DNA from: Collinsella sp. TM10-22
Lineage (GTDB): Bacteria > Actinomycetota > Coriobacteriia > Coriobacteriales > Coriobacteriaceae
Direction: 5' to 3'
Assembly (NCBI RefSeq): GCF_003466125.1
Contig: NZ_QSOC01000006.1
Span: forward strand, 62,001-126,000
DNA length: 64,000 nucleotides
In this document: positions 33,641-42,957 of the stretch, one piece after another
How the letters are laid out: every line of letters starts with the position of its first letter
How positions within the stretch are numbered: the first letter of the stretch is position 1
Notes under the pieces: model-generated
Told to the model about the DNA's origin: nothing
The model's input: only the letters and a program-made list of their open reading frames with translations
Database searches by the model: none
Translations under genes and position numbers: made by a program

Positions 33641-34186
33641 ATGATGTGGTTTACCGCCGACCTGCACCTGGGTGATACGAATATCTTGCACGACATGGAT
33701 CGACCGTTTGGTTCGATCGAGGAGATGAACCGCAAGGTCATCGATGCCATCAATGAGTGTGTTGCTGCGGATGACCGCCTCTATATTCTGGGTGACTTTA
33801 CCTATCGTTTGCCCCTGGCGGAGGCGGTGCGCCTGCGCGAGCGTATCGAATGCAAGAACGTGGCGCTCATTCGTGGCAACCATGACGGCGATTGGGAAGA
33901 TCCGGACGCGCCGCATATTTGGGATGAAGTGCGCGATTATCTGGAGGTCGCTCCCGGTTACGCCAAGGGCCATCGTCTGGTGATGAGCCACTACCCCATG
34001 CTCAGCTGGAATGGCAAGGCGCGCGGTGCCATCATGCTGCACGGGCACATTCACAGCAGGGGAGACCGTGCCAACGTCCGCAACCGCGATCGCGAGCGCC
34101 CGGTTCTGCGCTATGACGTGGGACTTGACGCTAATGGCTACAAGCCCGTAAGCCGCGACCAGATCCTAGACTTTTTTGGGCTGTAA
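33641..34186 (+). CDS. Calcineurin-like metallophosphoesterase
   Basis: A 181-residue YfcE/MJ0936-like phosphodiesterase. The metal-binding motifs are in order: TADLHLGD (DxH), YILGDFTYR (GD), RGNHDGDW (GNHD), MSHYPM (His) and LHGHIHS (GHxH). It would hydrolyse a small phosphodiester or phosphomonoester using two metal ions; the substrate is unknown. The ATG pair at 33641 lies after GAGGACGTAGACG. A truncated copy of its 3' end lies at 32060-32167. Confidence 0.88.
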   Translation: MMWFTADLHLGDTNILHDMDRPFGSIEEMNRKVIDAINECVAADDRLYILGDFTYRLPLAEAVRLRERIECKNVALIRGNHDGDWEDPDAPHIWDEVRDYLEVAPGYAKGHRLVMSHYPMLSWNGKARGAIMLHGHIHSRGDRANVRNRDRERPVLRYDVGLDANGYKPVSRDQILDFFGL

Positions 34187-34192
34187 TTCTCG

Positions 34193-34268
34193 AACCACCA
34201 CAAAGGGGACAGACACCTTTGTGGTGGTTTTGGCGCCGTTGCCATTATGGCGGCGGCGCCTTTTTTGT
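34193..34268 (+). repeat. REP-like hairpin, family A copy 3, with terminator
   Basis: ACCACCACAAAGG/CCTTTGTGGTGGT around GGACAGACA, then GGCGCCGTTGCC...GGCGGCGCC and TTTTTT. It terminates the phosphoesterase transcript and is nearly identical to 33003-33078. Confidence 0.85.
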
Positions 34269-34324
34269 CCGTGCGGCGCGGTAGAGTGTATGCGGTTGAT
34301 ATTTGCGTCCATCGAGGAGCTGCC

Positions 34325-36082
34325 ATGAACGAGATTAAGTGCCCGCATTGCGGCGAAGTTTTTAAGGTCGATGCGTCCGGCTATGCGGATATCGTCAAGC
34401 AGGTGCGCGATACCGAGTTCTCGCACGACCTGGATGAGCGTGTGAAGGCGGTCCAGCGCGAGGGCGAGCGGGCGCTGGAGCTTGAGCGCTCGCGTTCGGC
34501 GGCCGCTTTGCAAAAGGCGGAGTCCCAACGTAACGCCCAGCTTGTCGAGCAGAAGAATGCCGCAGCTCAACAGCTGGCGCAAGAGGTCGCCAAGCGCGAT
34601 GCCGAACTTGCCGAGCTGCGCGCCAAGCTCGAGGGCGCTGCTGCAGAGCGCGAGAGCGCAAGCCAGCGCGCGGCGGTAGAGGCCCGCGCCGATGCTCAAA
34701 AGGAGAGCGCCGAGCTCCAGCGCGAAATCGACAGCTTGCGCGCACAGCTGGGACGTAAGGATGACGAAGCCAAGCTTGCCGAGTCGGCGGTGCGTAACGC
34801 TGTTCAAAGCGATCTGGCCGCACGCGATGCGCAGATTGCCGAGCTGCAGGCCAAGCTTGCCGCGGCGGACAAGGCCCAGGAGATGGCGCTTGCCGCGGCC
34901 GCGGCCGAGTCGCAGCGCGCGCTTGATGCTGCTCGCAGCGAGGCTGAACGCACATTTGCTGACTATCAGGCGAAGGTGCAGGAGAAGTTTTCCGCCGCAA
35001 AGGCTCAGTCTGAGCAGGAGGCTGAGGGCCTGCGCGCCCAGCTGCGCGAGCAGGAGCTGACAGCAAAAATGAACCTGTCGGAGGCGGTTGCCGCGGCGGA
35101 GCGAGAGCGCGACGAGGCGCGTGCCAAGCTGACGAGCGAGCTGGCGGTGCGCGATTCGCGCGAGGAGCAGGCCAAGGCGGCACACGAGCTCGAACTTGCG
35201 CAGACCAAGCGCGCGAACGAGGAACTGATTCGCTATAAGGATGAAGAGATTGAGCGCCTTAAGGACATGAAGGTCCGCCTGTCCACCAAGATGGTGGGCG
35301 AGTCGCTCGAGCAGCACTGCGAGACCGAGTTTAACCGCCTACGCATGACGGCGTTTCCCAACGCGTACTTCGAGAAAGACAACGATGCGTCCGAGGGCAC
35401 CAAGGGCGACTTTATCTTCCGTGAGTGTGACGCGAGCGGCAACGAGATCATTTCGATTATGTTCGAGATGAAAAACGAGAACGACGAGACCGCGACCAAG
35501 CATAAGAACGAGGACTTCTTTAAGAAGCTCGACCACGATCGTCGCCAGAAAGGCTGTGAGTACGCGGTGCTCTGCACGTTGCTCGAGCCCGAGAGCGAGC
35601 TTTATAACGCAGGAATCGTGGACGTGAGCTATCGCTACGAGAAGATGTACGTGATTCGCCCACAGTTTTTCATTCCCATGATTACGCTGCTGCGCAACGC
35701 CGCTATGGGTTCGCTTCGCTATAAGCAGGAACTGGCGGAGTACAAACAGCAGAATATCGATGTCACGAACTTCGAAGCCAAGATGGAGAAGTTCAAGGAT
35801 GGCTTCTCGCGCAACTACAACCTGGCGAGCAAGCAATTCGAGTCGGCAATCAAGGAGATCGATGCCGCCATTAAGCAGCTCGAGAAGACCAAGGACGACT
35901 TGCGCCGCAGCACCGAGAACCTACGCTTGGCCCACAACAAGGCCGATGAGCTTACCATTCGCAAGCTCACATGGGGCAACAAGACCATGAAGACAGCGTT
36001 TGACGAGGCGCGCGAGGCTGCGCCAGAGTCAAGCAATGAGCCGGCCGAGGCGGATTCGTATGAGGTTGAGGATGCCGAGTAG
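34325..36082 (+). CDS. DUF2130 coiled-coil protein with nuclease-like domain
   Basis: A 585-residue protein. It opens with a zinc-ribbon-like CPHCGEVF, then has a long coiled coil (about residues 30-310, Glu/Ala/Arg/Gln rich), and then the DUF2130 domain starting at GESLEQHCETEFNRLR. That domain contains GDFIFRE and IMFEMKNEND, a D...ExK pattern compatible with a restriction-endonuclease-like fold, and IVDVSYRYEKMYVIRPQFFIPMI. A second short coiled coil follows. Its function is unknown; DNA processing is inferred from the ExK-like motif and the SMC-like coil. The ATG at 34325 has GAGGAGCTGCC upstream. Confidence 0.82.
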   Translation: MNEIKCPHCGEVFKVDASGYADIVKQVRDTEFSHDLDERVKAVQREGERALELERSRSAAALQKAESQRNAQLVEQKNAAAQQLAQEVAKRDAELAELRAKLEGAAAERESASQRAAVEARADAQKESAELQREIDSLRAQLGRKDDEAKLAESAVRNAVQSDLAARDAQIAELQAKLAAADKAQEMALAAAAAESQRALDAARSEAERTFADYQAKVQEKFSAAKAQSEQEAEGLRAQLREQELTAKMNLSEAVAAAERERDEARAKLTSELAVRDSREEQAKAAHELELAQTKRANEELIRYKDEEIERLKDMKVRLSTKMVGESLEQHCETEFNRLRMTAFPNAYFEKDNDASEGTKGDFIFRECDASGNEIISIMFEMKNENDETATKHKNEDFFKKLDHDRRQKGCEYAVLCTLLEPESELYNAGIVDVSYRYEKMYVIRPQFFIPMITLLRNAAMGSLRYKQELAEYKQQNIDVTNFEAKMEKFKDGFSRNYNLASKQFESAIKEIDAAIKQLEKTKDDLRRSTENLRLAHNKADELTIRKLTWGNKTMKTAFDEAREAAPESSNEPAEADSYEVEDAE

Positions 36083-36101
36083 GGCATAGTCGATAGCGCA
36101 A

Positions 36102-36139
36102 AAGCGGGGCCGCTGGCGATGTTGCCAGCGGCCCCGCTT
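36102..36139. terminator. Strong bidirectional terminator hairpin
   Basis: AAGCGGGGCCGCTGGC pairs perfectly with GCCAGCGGCCCCGCTT between the convergent DUF2130 and helicase genes. Confidence 0.88.
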
Positions 36140-36161
36140 CATTTCGTTCCAGTATGTACGG

Positions 36162-38843
36162 CTACTCTTCGAGCAAGTCCTCGATAAAGCCGACGCGGTA
36201 GTTTTTGAAGATGACCTCGCCGCCGTCTTGCGTGGCATCCAGGTCGACATCGCCCATGATGCCAAAGTCGTGGTCGCCGTCCTCGTCGGCAAAGATCTGG
36301 TGCACGTGCCACACGTGCGCGGTCTTCTCGTCGGATTCATCGATGGAAAACATTGCGGCGCTGCGCGCGTCGCCGTTGGTGAGAATCTCCTCGTGCTGCT
36401 CATGGTAGGCATCGAGCGCTTTTTGCCAACGGATTTCGCTCATGCCCCAGTCGTCGTCGAGCTCACCCAGGTCGCGCACGTGCCCGCGGGCGGCAAGGGT
36501 CACGCGGCGGAAGAGGGCGTTGCGCACCAGTAGCGTGCAGCCGCGGCGGTCCGCCACGACCTCGTCGATGCCTTGCGGCGGCGCAGCGTCGAGTGCCGCC
36601 GGGTTGCCGGCGTTTTCCCACTCGTCCACCAGGCTCGAGTCCACCGAGCGCACCACAAAGCCCAGCCACGAGATAATGTCGCGCAGGCGCTCGTCGCGCT
36701 TCTCGATGGGTACGGTGCGGTCGAGCGAGCGGTAGGCCTCTGCCAGGTAGCGCAGCAAAATGCCCTCGGAGCGGGCGATTCCGAGCTTTTGGATATAGCC
36801 CTTAAAGTCGCTCGCGCTCTCCAACATGTCGCGCAGGACGCTCTTGGGCGAGAGCTGGTAGTCGTTTGCCCAGGGCACTTCCTGGCAGTACTTGTCAAAG
36901 GCGGCATCGAGCAGCTCCTCGAGCGGCTTTTCGTACGTGACGTCCTGAATGCGCTCTAGGCGTTCCTCATATTCGACGCCGTCGGCCTTCATCTCGGCCA
37001 TAGCGCGGTCGCGCGCGGCACGCTCCTGGGCGCGGAGCACCTGCTTAGGGTCTTCGAGTGTGGCCTCGACCATGCTGATGAGATCCATGGTATAGGTCTC
37101 GCTCTCGGGGTCGAGCAGCTCCAGCGCGGCAAGCAAAAATGGCGAGAGCGGTTGATCGAGCGCGAAGTCCTCGGGCAGATCGACCGTCAGCGCATAGTCG
37201 ATGTCTGGCGTGGCGTCGGCCGGGGCGTTGGGTGCGGGCGGCACCTCGGTACGCACGACGACGCCGGAATCGATGAGCGTGGCGAAGATTTCGTCGGCGC
37301 GAACCTCGAGCTTGGCCTTTTCCTCGGGGGTCTGCAAGCTTGTCTCGATAAGGTCGTGCACGCGGGCGCGGGCGTCGCCGTCCTGCTCGACTACGCTAAT
37401 CACCATAGAGTGCGTGATGCGCAGGCGCGGCTTGAGTGTCTCGGGCTGCGTCTCGATCAGGCGCTCAAAGGTCTGCTTGTTCCAGGTGACAAAGCCCTCG
37501 GGCGCCTTCTTCTTTTTAATCTTGCGAAGCTTCTTGGGATCGTCGCCCGCCTTTGCCATGAGCTTGGCGTTTTCAATCTCGTGCTCAGGTGCCTCGGCAA
37601 TCACCATGCCCTCGGTATCGAAGCCCGAGCGGCCGGCGCGACCGGCAATCTGGTGGAACTCGCGGGCACGCAGGCGACGCATCTTGTAGCCATCGAACTT
37701 GGTGAGTGCGGTGAGCACCACGGTGTGGATGGGTACGTTGATGCCGACGCCGAGCGTATCGGTACCGCAGATGACGGGCAGTAGGCCCTGCTGCGCCAAG
37801 CGCTCGACCAGCAGGCGATAGCGCGGCAGCATGCCGGCATGGTGCACGCCGACGCCGCATCCGAGCAGGCGCTTGAGAATCTTGCCAAAGGCCGTGGAGA
37901 AGCTCGTGCCTTTGGCGGCTTCCTTAATAGCCTCGCGTTGCTCCTTGCTGGCGATGCCAAAATTGGCGAGTGACTGCGCCGTTGCAAGTGCGGCATCCTG
38001 GCTAAAGTGCACGATATAGAGTGGGGCTTCGCCACGGCGCATGGCGAGCTCGACCGTACCCTCGAGGGAGGTCGTCACATAGTCGTAGCTCAGCGGTACG
38101 GGGCGTGGGGCATCGACGACCAAGTCACAGGCAGCGCCGGTGTGCTCCTCGAGTGAGGCGGCGATCGCGGTGACATCGCCGAGCGTGGCGCTCATGAGCA
38201 TGAATTGTGTGTGAGGCAGGGTGAGCAGCGGTACCTGCCAGGCCCAACCGCGATCGGGGTCGGCAAAGTAGTGGAACTCGTCCATGGCGACGCAGCCCAC
38301 GTCGGCATCTTCGCCCTCGCGCAGTGCGTCGTTAGCAAGGATCTCTGCCGTGCAGCAGATGACGGGCGCCTTGGTGTTGATGTGCGTGTCGCCGGTGATC
38401 ATACCGACGTTATCGCGGCCGAGCACCTGTACCAGGTCGAAGAACTTTTCGCTGACCAAGGCCTTGATAGGGGCCGTGTAATAACAGCGTTTGCCCTGCG
38501 CCATGCCCATAAAAAGCATGCCCAGCGCGACGAGCGATTTACCCGATCCGGTCGGCGTGCCTAAGATGACGTGATCGCCGGCGGCCAGGTCCATGAGGGC
38601 CTCTTCTTGGTGGTCCCACAGCTCAATGCCGCGGTCGCTCGTCCATTCAAAGAAGCGCTCGAAGGCCTGATCGGGCGTGAGCCACGGTTCGGGCTCGCTG
38701 CCATCCTCGGGCTCCCACCAAGTGGGGGAGAGCGCGCCGAGCGAGCCGAACTCTGCCTCGGTTCCCGTGCCGCCCGAGAATGAGCTGGCGGCGCCGGCGC
38801 CGGAGACAGTGCTGGCGGCGGTATCTGTCGTGGTCTGTGCCAT
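36162..38843 (-). CDS. Ski2-like DEAD/DEAH RNA helicase with DUF3516 region
   Basis: An 893-residue SF2 helicase. Motif I is GTPTGSGKS (residues 95-103), motif II DEFH (188-191), motif III SATLGD, and motif VI is in HQIAGRAGRSGFDT, followed by a long C-terminal part matching the actinobacterial DUF3516 helicases. The Ala/Gly/Ser-rich first 40 residues are probably disordered. Ski2-like enzymes unwind RNA in degradation or ribosome-related processes; the specific role here is unknown. It stands alone on its strand with an R repeat in its upstream gap. Confidence 0.9.
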   Translation of the reverse strand: MAQTTTDTAASTVSGAGAASSFSGGTGTEAEFGSLGALSPTWWEPEDGSEPEPWLTPDQAFERFFEWTSDRGIELWDHQEEALMDLAAGDHVILGTPTGSGKSLVALGMLFMGMAQGKRCYYTAPIKALVSEKFFDLVQVLGRDNVGMITGDTHINTKAPVICCTAEILANDALREGEDADVGCVAMDEFHYFADPDRGWAWQVPLLTLPHTQFMLMSATLGDVTAIAASLEEHTGAACDLVVDAPRPVPLSYDYVTTSLEGTVELAMRRGEAPLYIVHFSQDAALATAQSLANFGIASKEQREAIKEAAKGTSFSTAFGKILKRLLGCGVGVHHAGMLPRYRLLVERLAQQGLLPVICGTDTLGVGINVPIHTVVLTALTKFDGYKMRRLRAREFHQIAGRAGRSGFDTEGMVIAEAPEHEIENAKLMAKAGDDPKKLRKIKKKKAPEGFVTWNKQTFERLIETQPETLKPRLRITHSMVISVVEQDGDARARVHDLIETSLQTPEEKAKLEVRADEIFATLIDSGVVVRTEVPPAPNAPADATPDIDYALTVDLPEDFALDQPLSPFLLAALELLDPESETYTMDLISMVEATLEDPKQVLRAQERAARDRAMAEMKADGVEYEERLERIQDVTYEKPLEELLDAAFDKYCQEVPWANDYQLSPKSVLRDMLESASDFKGYIQKLGIARSEGILLRYLAEAYRSLDRTVPIEKRDERLRDIISWLGFVVRSVDSSLVDEWENAGNPAALDAAPPQGIDEVVADRRGCTLLVRNALFRRVTLAARGHVRDLGELDDDWGMSEIRWQKALDAYHEQHEEILTNGDARSAAMFSIDESDEKTAHVWHVHQIFADEDGDHDFGIMGDVDLDATQDGGEVIFKNYRVGFIEDLLEE

Positions 38844-38964
38844 GTGGTTGCTTTCTCTCGCGTTTGTCCGCCAACTATTATGGCGTAGCGTCGCATCGAT
38901 ACGTTCGCAGGCAAGAAAATGCAGGAAACGGGCGTTCTGCCCAGCTGTTTGGGGCGGCCGCTAA

Positions 38965-39087
38965 CTAAGTGAGTAGGCTTTTTGCGATATCGCGAGCACG
39001 CGAATTTTACGCAAGGGCTCTACCTGCGATTTTAGTTTTCGCCATACGGGTCGTGCTTGGCTATTGCCAAAAAGTCTACTCACTTAG
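38965..39087 (+). repeat. Structured repeat R, copy 3
   Basis: CTAAGTGAGTAGGCTTTTTG to CTACTCACTTAG, core CTACCTGCGATTTT at 39020, internal stem AGCACG (38995) / CGTGCT (39052). This copy is not joined to a plus-strand gene; it fills the 309-bp gap between the DUF3516 helicase and trmB, in which nothing else is seen. Confidence 0.88.
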
Positions 39088-39152
39088 GTTTGAGGGTCGT
39101 TCGTCGGCGCCTATTTGCGTTTGGCTACCGGCGCCGCGACTGCCAAAAGCCC

Positions 39153-39992
39153 CTAGGACTCTTGCGGCAGGCGCTTCTTGCCCTTGCGGGCGCGGTTTTT
39201 AAAATTCTCGACGGCCTCTTCCATGCCCAGGGGCACGTACGTGAGCTCATTAAGGTCGTCGGGCAGGTAGCAGGCAAGACTTTGCTCCTGCATGCGCCCC
39301 GCCGTGAGCTCATCGTCACCGGGCTGTGCGCCGGGTGTGGCGCAAATGCCGTAGACAACGGCACCCATCTCGCGCGTACGGCACTCATATTCGGTCTCGG
39401 GATACTCGGGATGGTCGCGGCGGACGTCGTCACTTATCCAACGCGTGTCGTAGCCTGCCGCGGCAAACTGCCCCAGGGCGTAGTCGCGCAATGGTTTACT
39501 GTCGGTGCGCAGCGTGACGGTGGCGCCGGCTGCAAGGAGCGGGCGGTAGAGCATCAGATGGTCAACATGCACGAGTCGTTTTTTGGCGTACTTGGCTTTG
39601 GGCTGCGGCGTGGGAAAGTTGATGGTGATGGCATCGAGCTCGCCTGCGGCAAACAGCGCGGGCAACGCTGCAGCGCCTCGGGGCAGGACGAGTGCATTGG
39701 ACAGCTCCTGCTCGCAGATTTTCTGTGCGGCATAGGCGATGCAGATGGGCTCCTGGTCCATACCGACAAAGAGCATGTCGGGTTCACGGCGAGCTCGCTC
39801 AACCAGATAGGTGCCTTTGCCGCAGCCTAGATCCAGATGAAGGCGGGTAAAGGACAGGCCGCCGGCTGGCGCGCAGGCTTCGCGCCAATTCCCGGCATAG
39901 GCCTCGGGGTTCGTCTCAATCGCATCGGCGTAGCGCTCCAGGCGCTCTTCGAGCACAAAGTTCTTAGGCGTGCGAACGTGGACGGCTCCCAT
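39153..39992 (-). CDS. trmB: tRNA (guanine-N7-)-methyltransferase TrmB
   Basis: A 279-residue SAM-dependent enzyme that makes m7G46 in tRNA. The SAM motif LHLDLGCGKGTYLVERA, the VGMDQEPICIAYA region and INFPTPQPKAKYAKKRLV (family: FPDPWPKxxHxKRR) are visible, followed by a target-recognition segment VTLRTDSKPL. The motif with Thr and Gln instead of Asp and Trp is a divergence seen in coriobacterial-type sequences but worth noting. The C-terminal 60 residues are an extension relative to short TrmB. Single gene. Confidence 0.85.
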   Translation of the reverse strand: MGAVHVRTPKNFVLEERLERYADAIETNPEAYAGNWREACAPAGGLSFTRLHLDLGCGKGTYLVERARREPDMLFVGMDQEPICIAYAAQKICEQELSNALVLPRGAAALPALFAAGELDAITINFPTPQPKAKYAKKRLVHVDHLMLYRPLLAAGATVTLRTDSKPLRDYALGQFAAAGYDTRWISDDVRRDHPEYPETEYECRTREMGAVVYGICATPGAQPGDDELTAGRMQEQSLACYLPDDLNELTYVPLGMEEAVENFKNRARKGKKRLPQES

Positions 39993-40109
39993 GAGGCTCC
40001 TTGGTTATACGCATGGAACGCATGACTGCGCGTTCGGTCAACGGGCTGGAAAAGGTGGGCATGGTTTGCCCGGAAGTTGCGGCGCGACTCGGCGGCGGGT
40101 CGCCGATGC

Positions 40110-40982
40110 CTACAGGCGCTTGAGGATCACATAGCGGTTGAGCTCGCCGCTGCGACCGTCGGCGTGGAAACGCTCGAGCTCGCGTACGGGAACCTCGCCA
40201 CTCTTGTAGAACGTACGAACGCCGCGCACCAGGTCGGTGATCTGCTGATCGTCAAAGTGATGGCAATAGCGGTAGGCATGGCGGTCATTTTGCCATCCAA
40301 TGAGGTGATCGCCGGCTTCGAACTGCGTGGAATCGTAGCCCTCAAACGGCGGGGTGAGCTCGGCGCGGGCCTCGGCGCGAACGGCTTTGCGTGCCATACG
40401 CTCGTCGTTCATAAACTCCCAAAAGCTGATGGCAATGATGCCGCCCGGGCGCGTCTGGCGCACCAGGGCGTCGAGCACGCGCACGCGATACTCGCACGAC
40501 GGCACGTGGTGCATAAAGCCAAAGCAGACCGAGATGTCGGCGAGCGGGGCGTCGAAAAGCGCGTCGGGTGTCTCGGCGGGGTTGAGCTTCATGAGGGCAT
40601 CGAGCACGTCGAGTTCCTGGAAGTGCAGGTTGGGGATGCGCAGGGCGTGGCCATGAGCATCGATGGCCAGGTCTTGGCACGAGTCGACGCCATAGAACTC
40701 AAGCGGGCAGCTGGCGTCTGCCGAGGGACTCGTGCCGTCGACGCCTTTGGCGGCAAGTGTGCCGCCGGCGGCAAAGTTCTCGAATCGCATATTGCCACAG
40801 GCGAGATCGAAGACGCGGACGGGATGCTCGATCGTGGCGACGTCGAGCTGCCCGAGCGCGATGTCCATGGTGCGCACCCAGCCGGGCCACGGGGCCTGGC
40901 GCGTATCGGAAAAAGAGGCGGAGTGCTCGCGATAGAACGTATTGTTGAGCTGGATGAGCGATGAGGCGAAATCGCGGTTCAC
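40110..40982 (-). CDS. Class I SAM-dependent methyltransferase
   Basis: A protein of about 290 residues with a Rossmann methyltransferase domain: VRVFDLACGNMRFENFA is motif I, FYGVDSCQDLA motif II, and SVCFGFMHHVPSCEYRVRVL motif III/post-I; RPGGIIAISFWEFM follows. The substrate is unknown. The start is a GTG at 40982 with GGAGGGAG about ten nt upstream, giving VNRDFASSLIQLNNTFY; an ATG at 41030 is in frame but has no RBS. It lies behind an upstream XRE gene on the other strand and has no operon partner. Confidence 0.8.
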   Translation of the reverse strand: MNRDFASSLIQLNNTFYREHSASFSDTRQAPWPGWVRTMDIALGQLDVATIEHPVRVFDLACGNMRFENFAAGGTLAAKGVDGTSPSADASCPLEFYGVDSCQDLAIDAHGHALRIPNLHFQELDVLDALMKLNPAETPDALFDAPLADISVCFGFMHHVPSCEYRVRVLDALVRQTRPGGIIAISFWEFMNDERMARKAVRAEARAELTPPFEGYDSTQFEAGDHLIGWQNDRHAYRYCHHFDDQQITDLVRGVRTFYKSGEVPVRELERFHADGRSGELNRYVILKRL

Positions 40983-41247
40983 GGCGCGGAACTCCCTCCG
41001 TTGGCGGTGCGGAATAAACAGTACGACCATACTACCGTTAACGCCGCAACGGGGACAACCGAGCTGCGGGTCATTGCTTTGTTTGGACGCATTTTCGCAG
41101 CTCATATGTGCCCGCAACCGTCGGTTGTCAAAAATCTCACTAGAATAGGTGGCATGCTTTTGGCGGTGGCGGATAGATTTTTAACTGTGCAAGGCGCCTT
41201 AAGAAAAAACGGTCCGGCGGCACGGCTGGCATCGCATAGGAGGAACC

Positions 41248-41964
41248 ATGAATGTAGAAACTGCGCAGCGGCTTGCCGACCTTCGCCGCAGCAAGGGCTT
41301 TAGCCAAGAGGGATTGGCGCGAAAGCTGGGACTGTCGCGCCAGGCGGTCAGTAAATGGGAGCGCGCGGAGAGCTCGCCCGATACCGAGAACCTGATCTCG
41401 CTCGCCAAGCTCTATGGTGTGAGTCTGGACGAGCTGCTCAATCCGAGCGACGAGATCGAGGACGATATCGAGTTTGAGAATGAGGACCGCGCCCGCCAGC
41501 GCGAGGCCGAGGCGGCGGAGCGAGCCCGTACCCACGAGGCGGCGGCACGCGCTACCGAGGCCGCAACGCAGGCGAGTGATGCCGCGGCTAAGGCGGCGCA
41601 GGCTGCAAGCTGGAGCGCGCAGGCGGCTAACGCCGCGACGGCGCAAGCGACGAACGCCGGTGCGGTCAATCCGACTCCGGTGAAAGGACCGTTCCAGTCG
41701 TTCCCGTATTGGGCTGTGTGCTGGATGCTGTTCTTTCTGCTGATGTTCCTGTTTGGCGCCGGTCCCTTTGCCGCGCTGATCTTCTTTACGATTCCCATCT
41801 ATCACTGGGTGGCGCGTGCGCTCGATGGTGATTGGGCGCGCGGGGATATTCAGGTTGGTCCGGCACCGGTGACAGCTAGGGCTCAGAATGTTTCCGCTGC
41901 GGTTGACGCTGACGTGACCACCGCGGCCACCGCTGAGCCGATTGCCAAAGAGGGTGATGAATGA
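41248..41964 (+). CDS. XRE-family regulator with membrane anchor
   Basis: A 238-residue protein. Residues 1-65 form a Cro/CI HTH (LADLRRSKGFSQEGLARKLG, LSRQAVSKWERAESSPD). An Ala/Arg/Glu-rich linker follows, and residues about 155-190 contain two hydrophobic helices (YWAVCWMLFFLLMFLFG, PFAALIFFTIPIYHWV). The start has AGGAGGAACC in front. Its stop overlaps the start of the DUF4097 gene by ATGA, so the two are co-translated. Membrane-tethered XRE proteins paired with DUF4097 proteins occur in envelope-stress loci such as LiaFSR-like systems; that role is inferred. Confidence 0.85.
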   Translation: MNVETAQRLADLRRSKGFSQEGLARKLGLSRQAVSKWERAESSPDTENLISLAKLYGVSLDELLNPSDEIEDDIEFENEDRARQREAEAAERARTHEAAARATEAATQASDAAAKAAQAASWSAQAANAATAQATNAGAVNPTPVKGPFQSFPYWAVCWMLFFLLMFLFGAGPFAALIFFTIPIYHWVARALDGDWARGDIQVGPAPVTARAQNVSAAVDADVTTAATAEPIAKEGDE

Positions 41965-42860
41965 TGAAGCTTTCGCATGAATCCAAGGTGCGCTTGGGCG
42001 TTGGCATCGGAGCGTTTGTGCTCATCATCGGGCTTGTCTTTGGCATTTCGCGGCTATTGGCTCATTCCGATATGGTGCGTACGACCGGTATTCTATCTGG
42101 CAATTTGTCTGATTTTGACGATATGTTTGACGACGATGATCTCTTGGATAGCGGTAACTATTCCGCTCGGCCTCAACAACTTTCGAGCGAAACGTTTGAT
42201 GCCGACGCGTTCACATCGCTTGACTTGGACGTGACGTCGGGCACGGTCGAGGTCAAACACGTCACCGGCGGCCCGGTGCGTGTTATCGAAAGCGGCCGCG
42301 TTGCGAAGGGGACGTCTGCTTCTGATGCGGCTACCCGGAACCTTGCTGAGGTCAAGGGCTCTACGCTCAAGATCAGTCAGTTCGACTACGATGATAAGCG
42401 CGCGATTGACCGCACAATTACCATTGAGCTGCCGCGAGATGTTGCGGATAGCCTGGCGGGCATTACGGCGAATGTAGGATCAGGCGACCTGACGGTCGCG
42501 GACATTGCGTGCCATGATCTGGATATAACGTTGAATTCGGGAGACGTCGAGTTTACGGGCGCCGTGACCGATACCCTGAATACCGAGGTCGGTTCGGGCG
42601 ATGCGACGTTTGAGCTGAATCAGGCCCCCGCGAGCTCGATGGACGTTACCGTGGGCTCGGGCGATGTAGAGATAACGGTTCCGAACTCTACGGGCTTTAA
42701 GGCGAGCCTTACCCTGGGCAGTGGCGACTTCGAGAGTGATTTCCTTCCGCTTGGCTACGATGGCGAGACCATATTGAATTCTGAATTCGACAATGGCGAT
42801 AAGTCCGCCACGTATCGTTTTGAGATCGGCTCGGGCGACGTGTCGTTTGATTCGGAGTAA
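41961..42860 (+). CDS. DUF4097 beta-helix envelope protein
   Basis: A 299-residue protein with an N-terminal membrane anchor (about residues 11-35, LGVGIGAFVLIIGLVFGISR) and an extracytoplasmic domain of repeated GSGD/NSGD turns (ANVGSGDLTVADI, TLNSGDVEF, VGSGDATFEL, VGSGDVEITV, LGSGDFES, IGSGDVSFD), typical of the right-handed DUF4097 repeats. It is translationally coupled to the XRE gene. The repeats suggest an adhesin-like or sensing surface domain; the ligand is unknown. Confidence 0.85.
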   Translation: MMKLSHESKVRLGVGIGAFVLIIGLVFGISRLLAHSDMVRTTGILSGNLSDFDDMFDDDDLLDSGNYSARPQQLSSETFDADAFTSLDLDVTSGTVEVKHVTGGPVRVIESGRVAKGTSASDAATRNLAEVKGSTLKISQFDYDDKRAIDRTITIELPRDVADSLAGITANVGSGDLTVADIACHDLDITLNSGDVEFTGAVTDTLNTEVGSGDATFELNQAPASSMDVTVGSGDVEITVPNSTGFKASLTLGSGDFESDFLPLGYDGETILNSEFDNGDKSATYRFEIGSGDVSFDSE

Positions 42861-42905
42861 CGGGCGCTTTTCGAAAACCCGTAAGCATAGACGCGCTGTT
42901 TGATG

Positions 42906-42939
42906 AAGGCGCCGAAGCCGAGATCGGCTTCGGCGCCTT
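42906..42939 (+). terminator. Terminator after the XRE/DUF4097 operon
   Basis: AAGGCGCCGAAGCCGA pairs with TCGGCTTCGGCGCCTT, perfect 16 bp, followed by TTGCCTTT. Confidence 0.85.
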
Positions 42940-42957
42940 TGCCTTTACAATGGGGGC

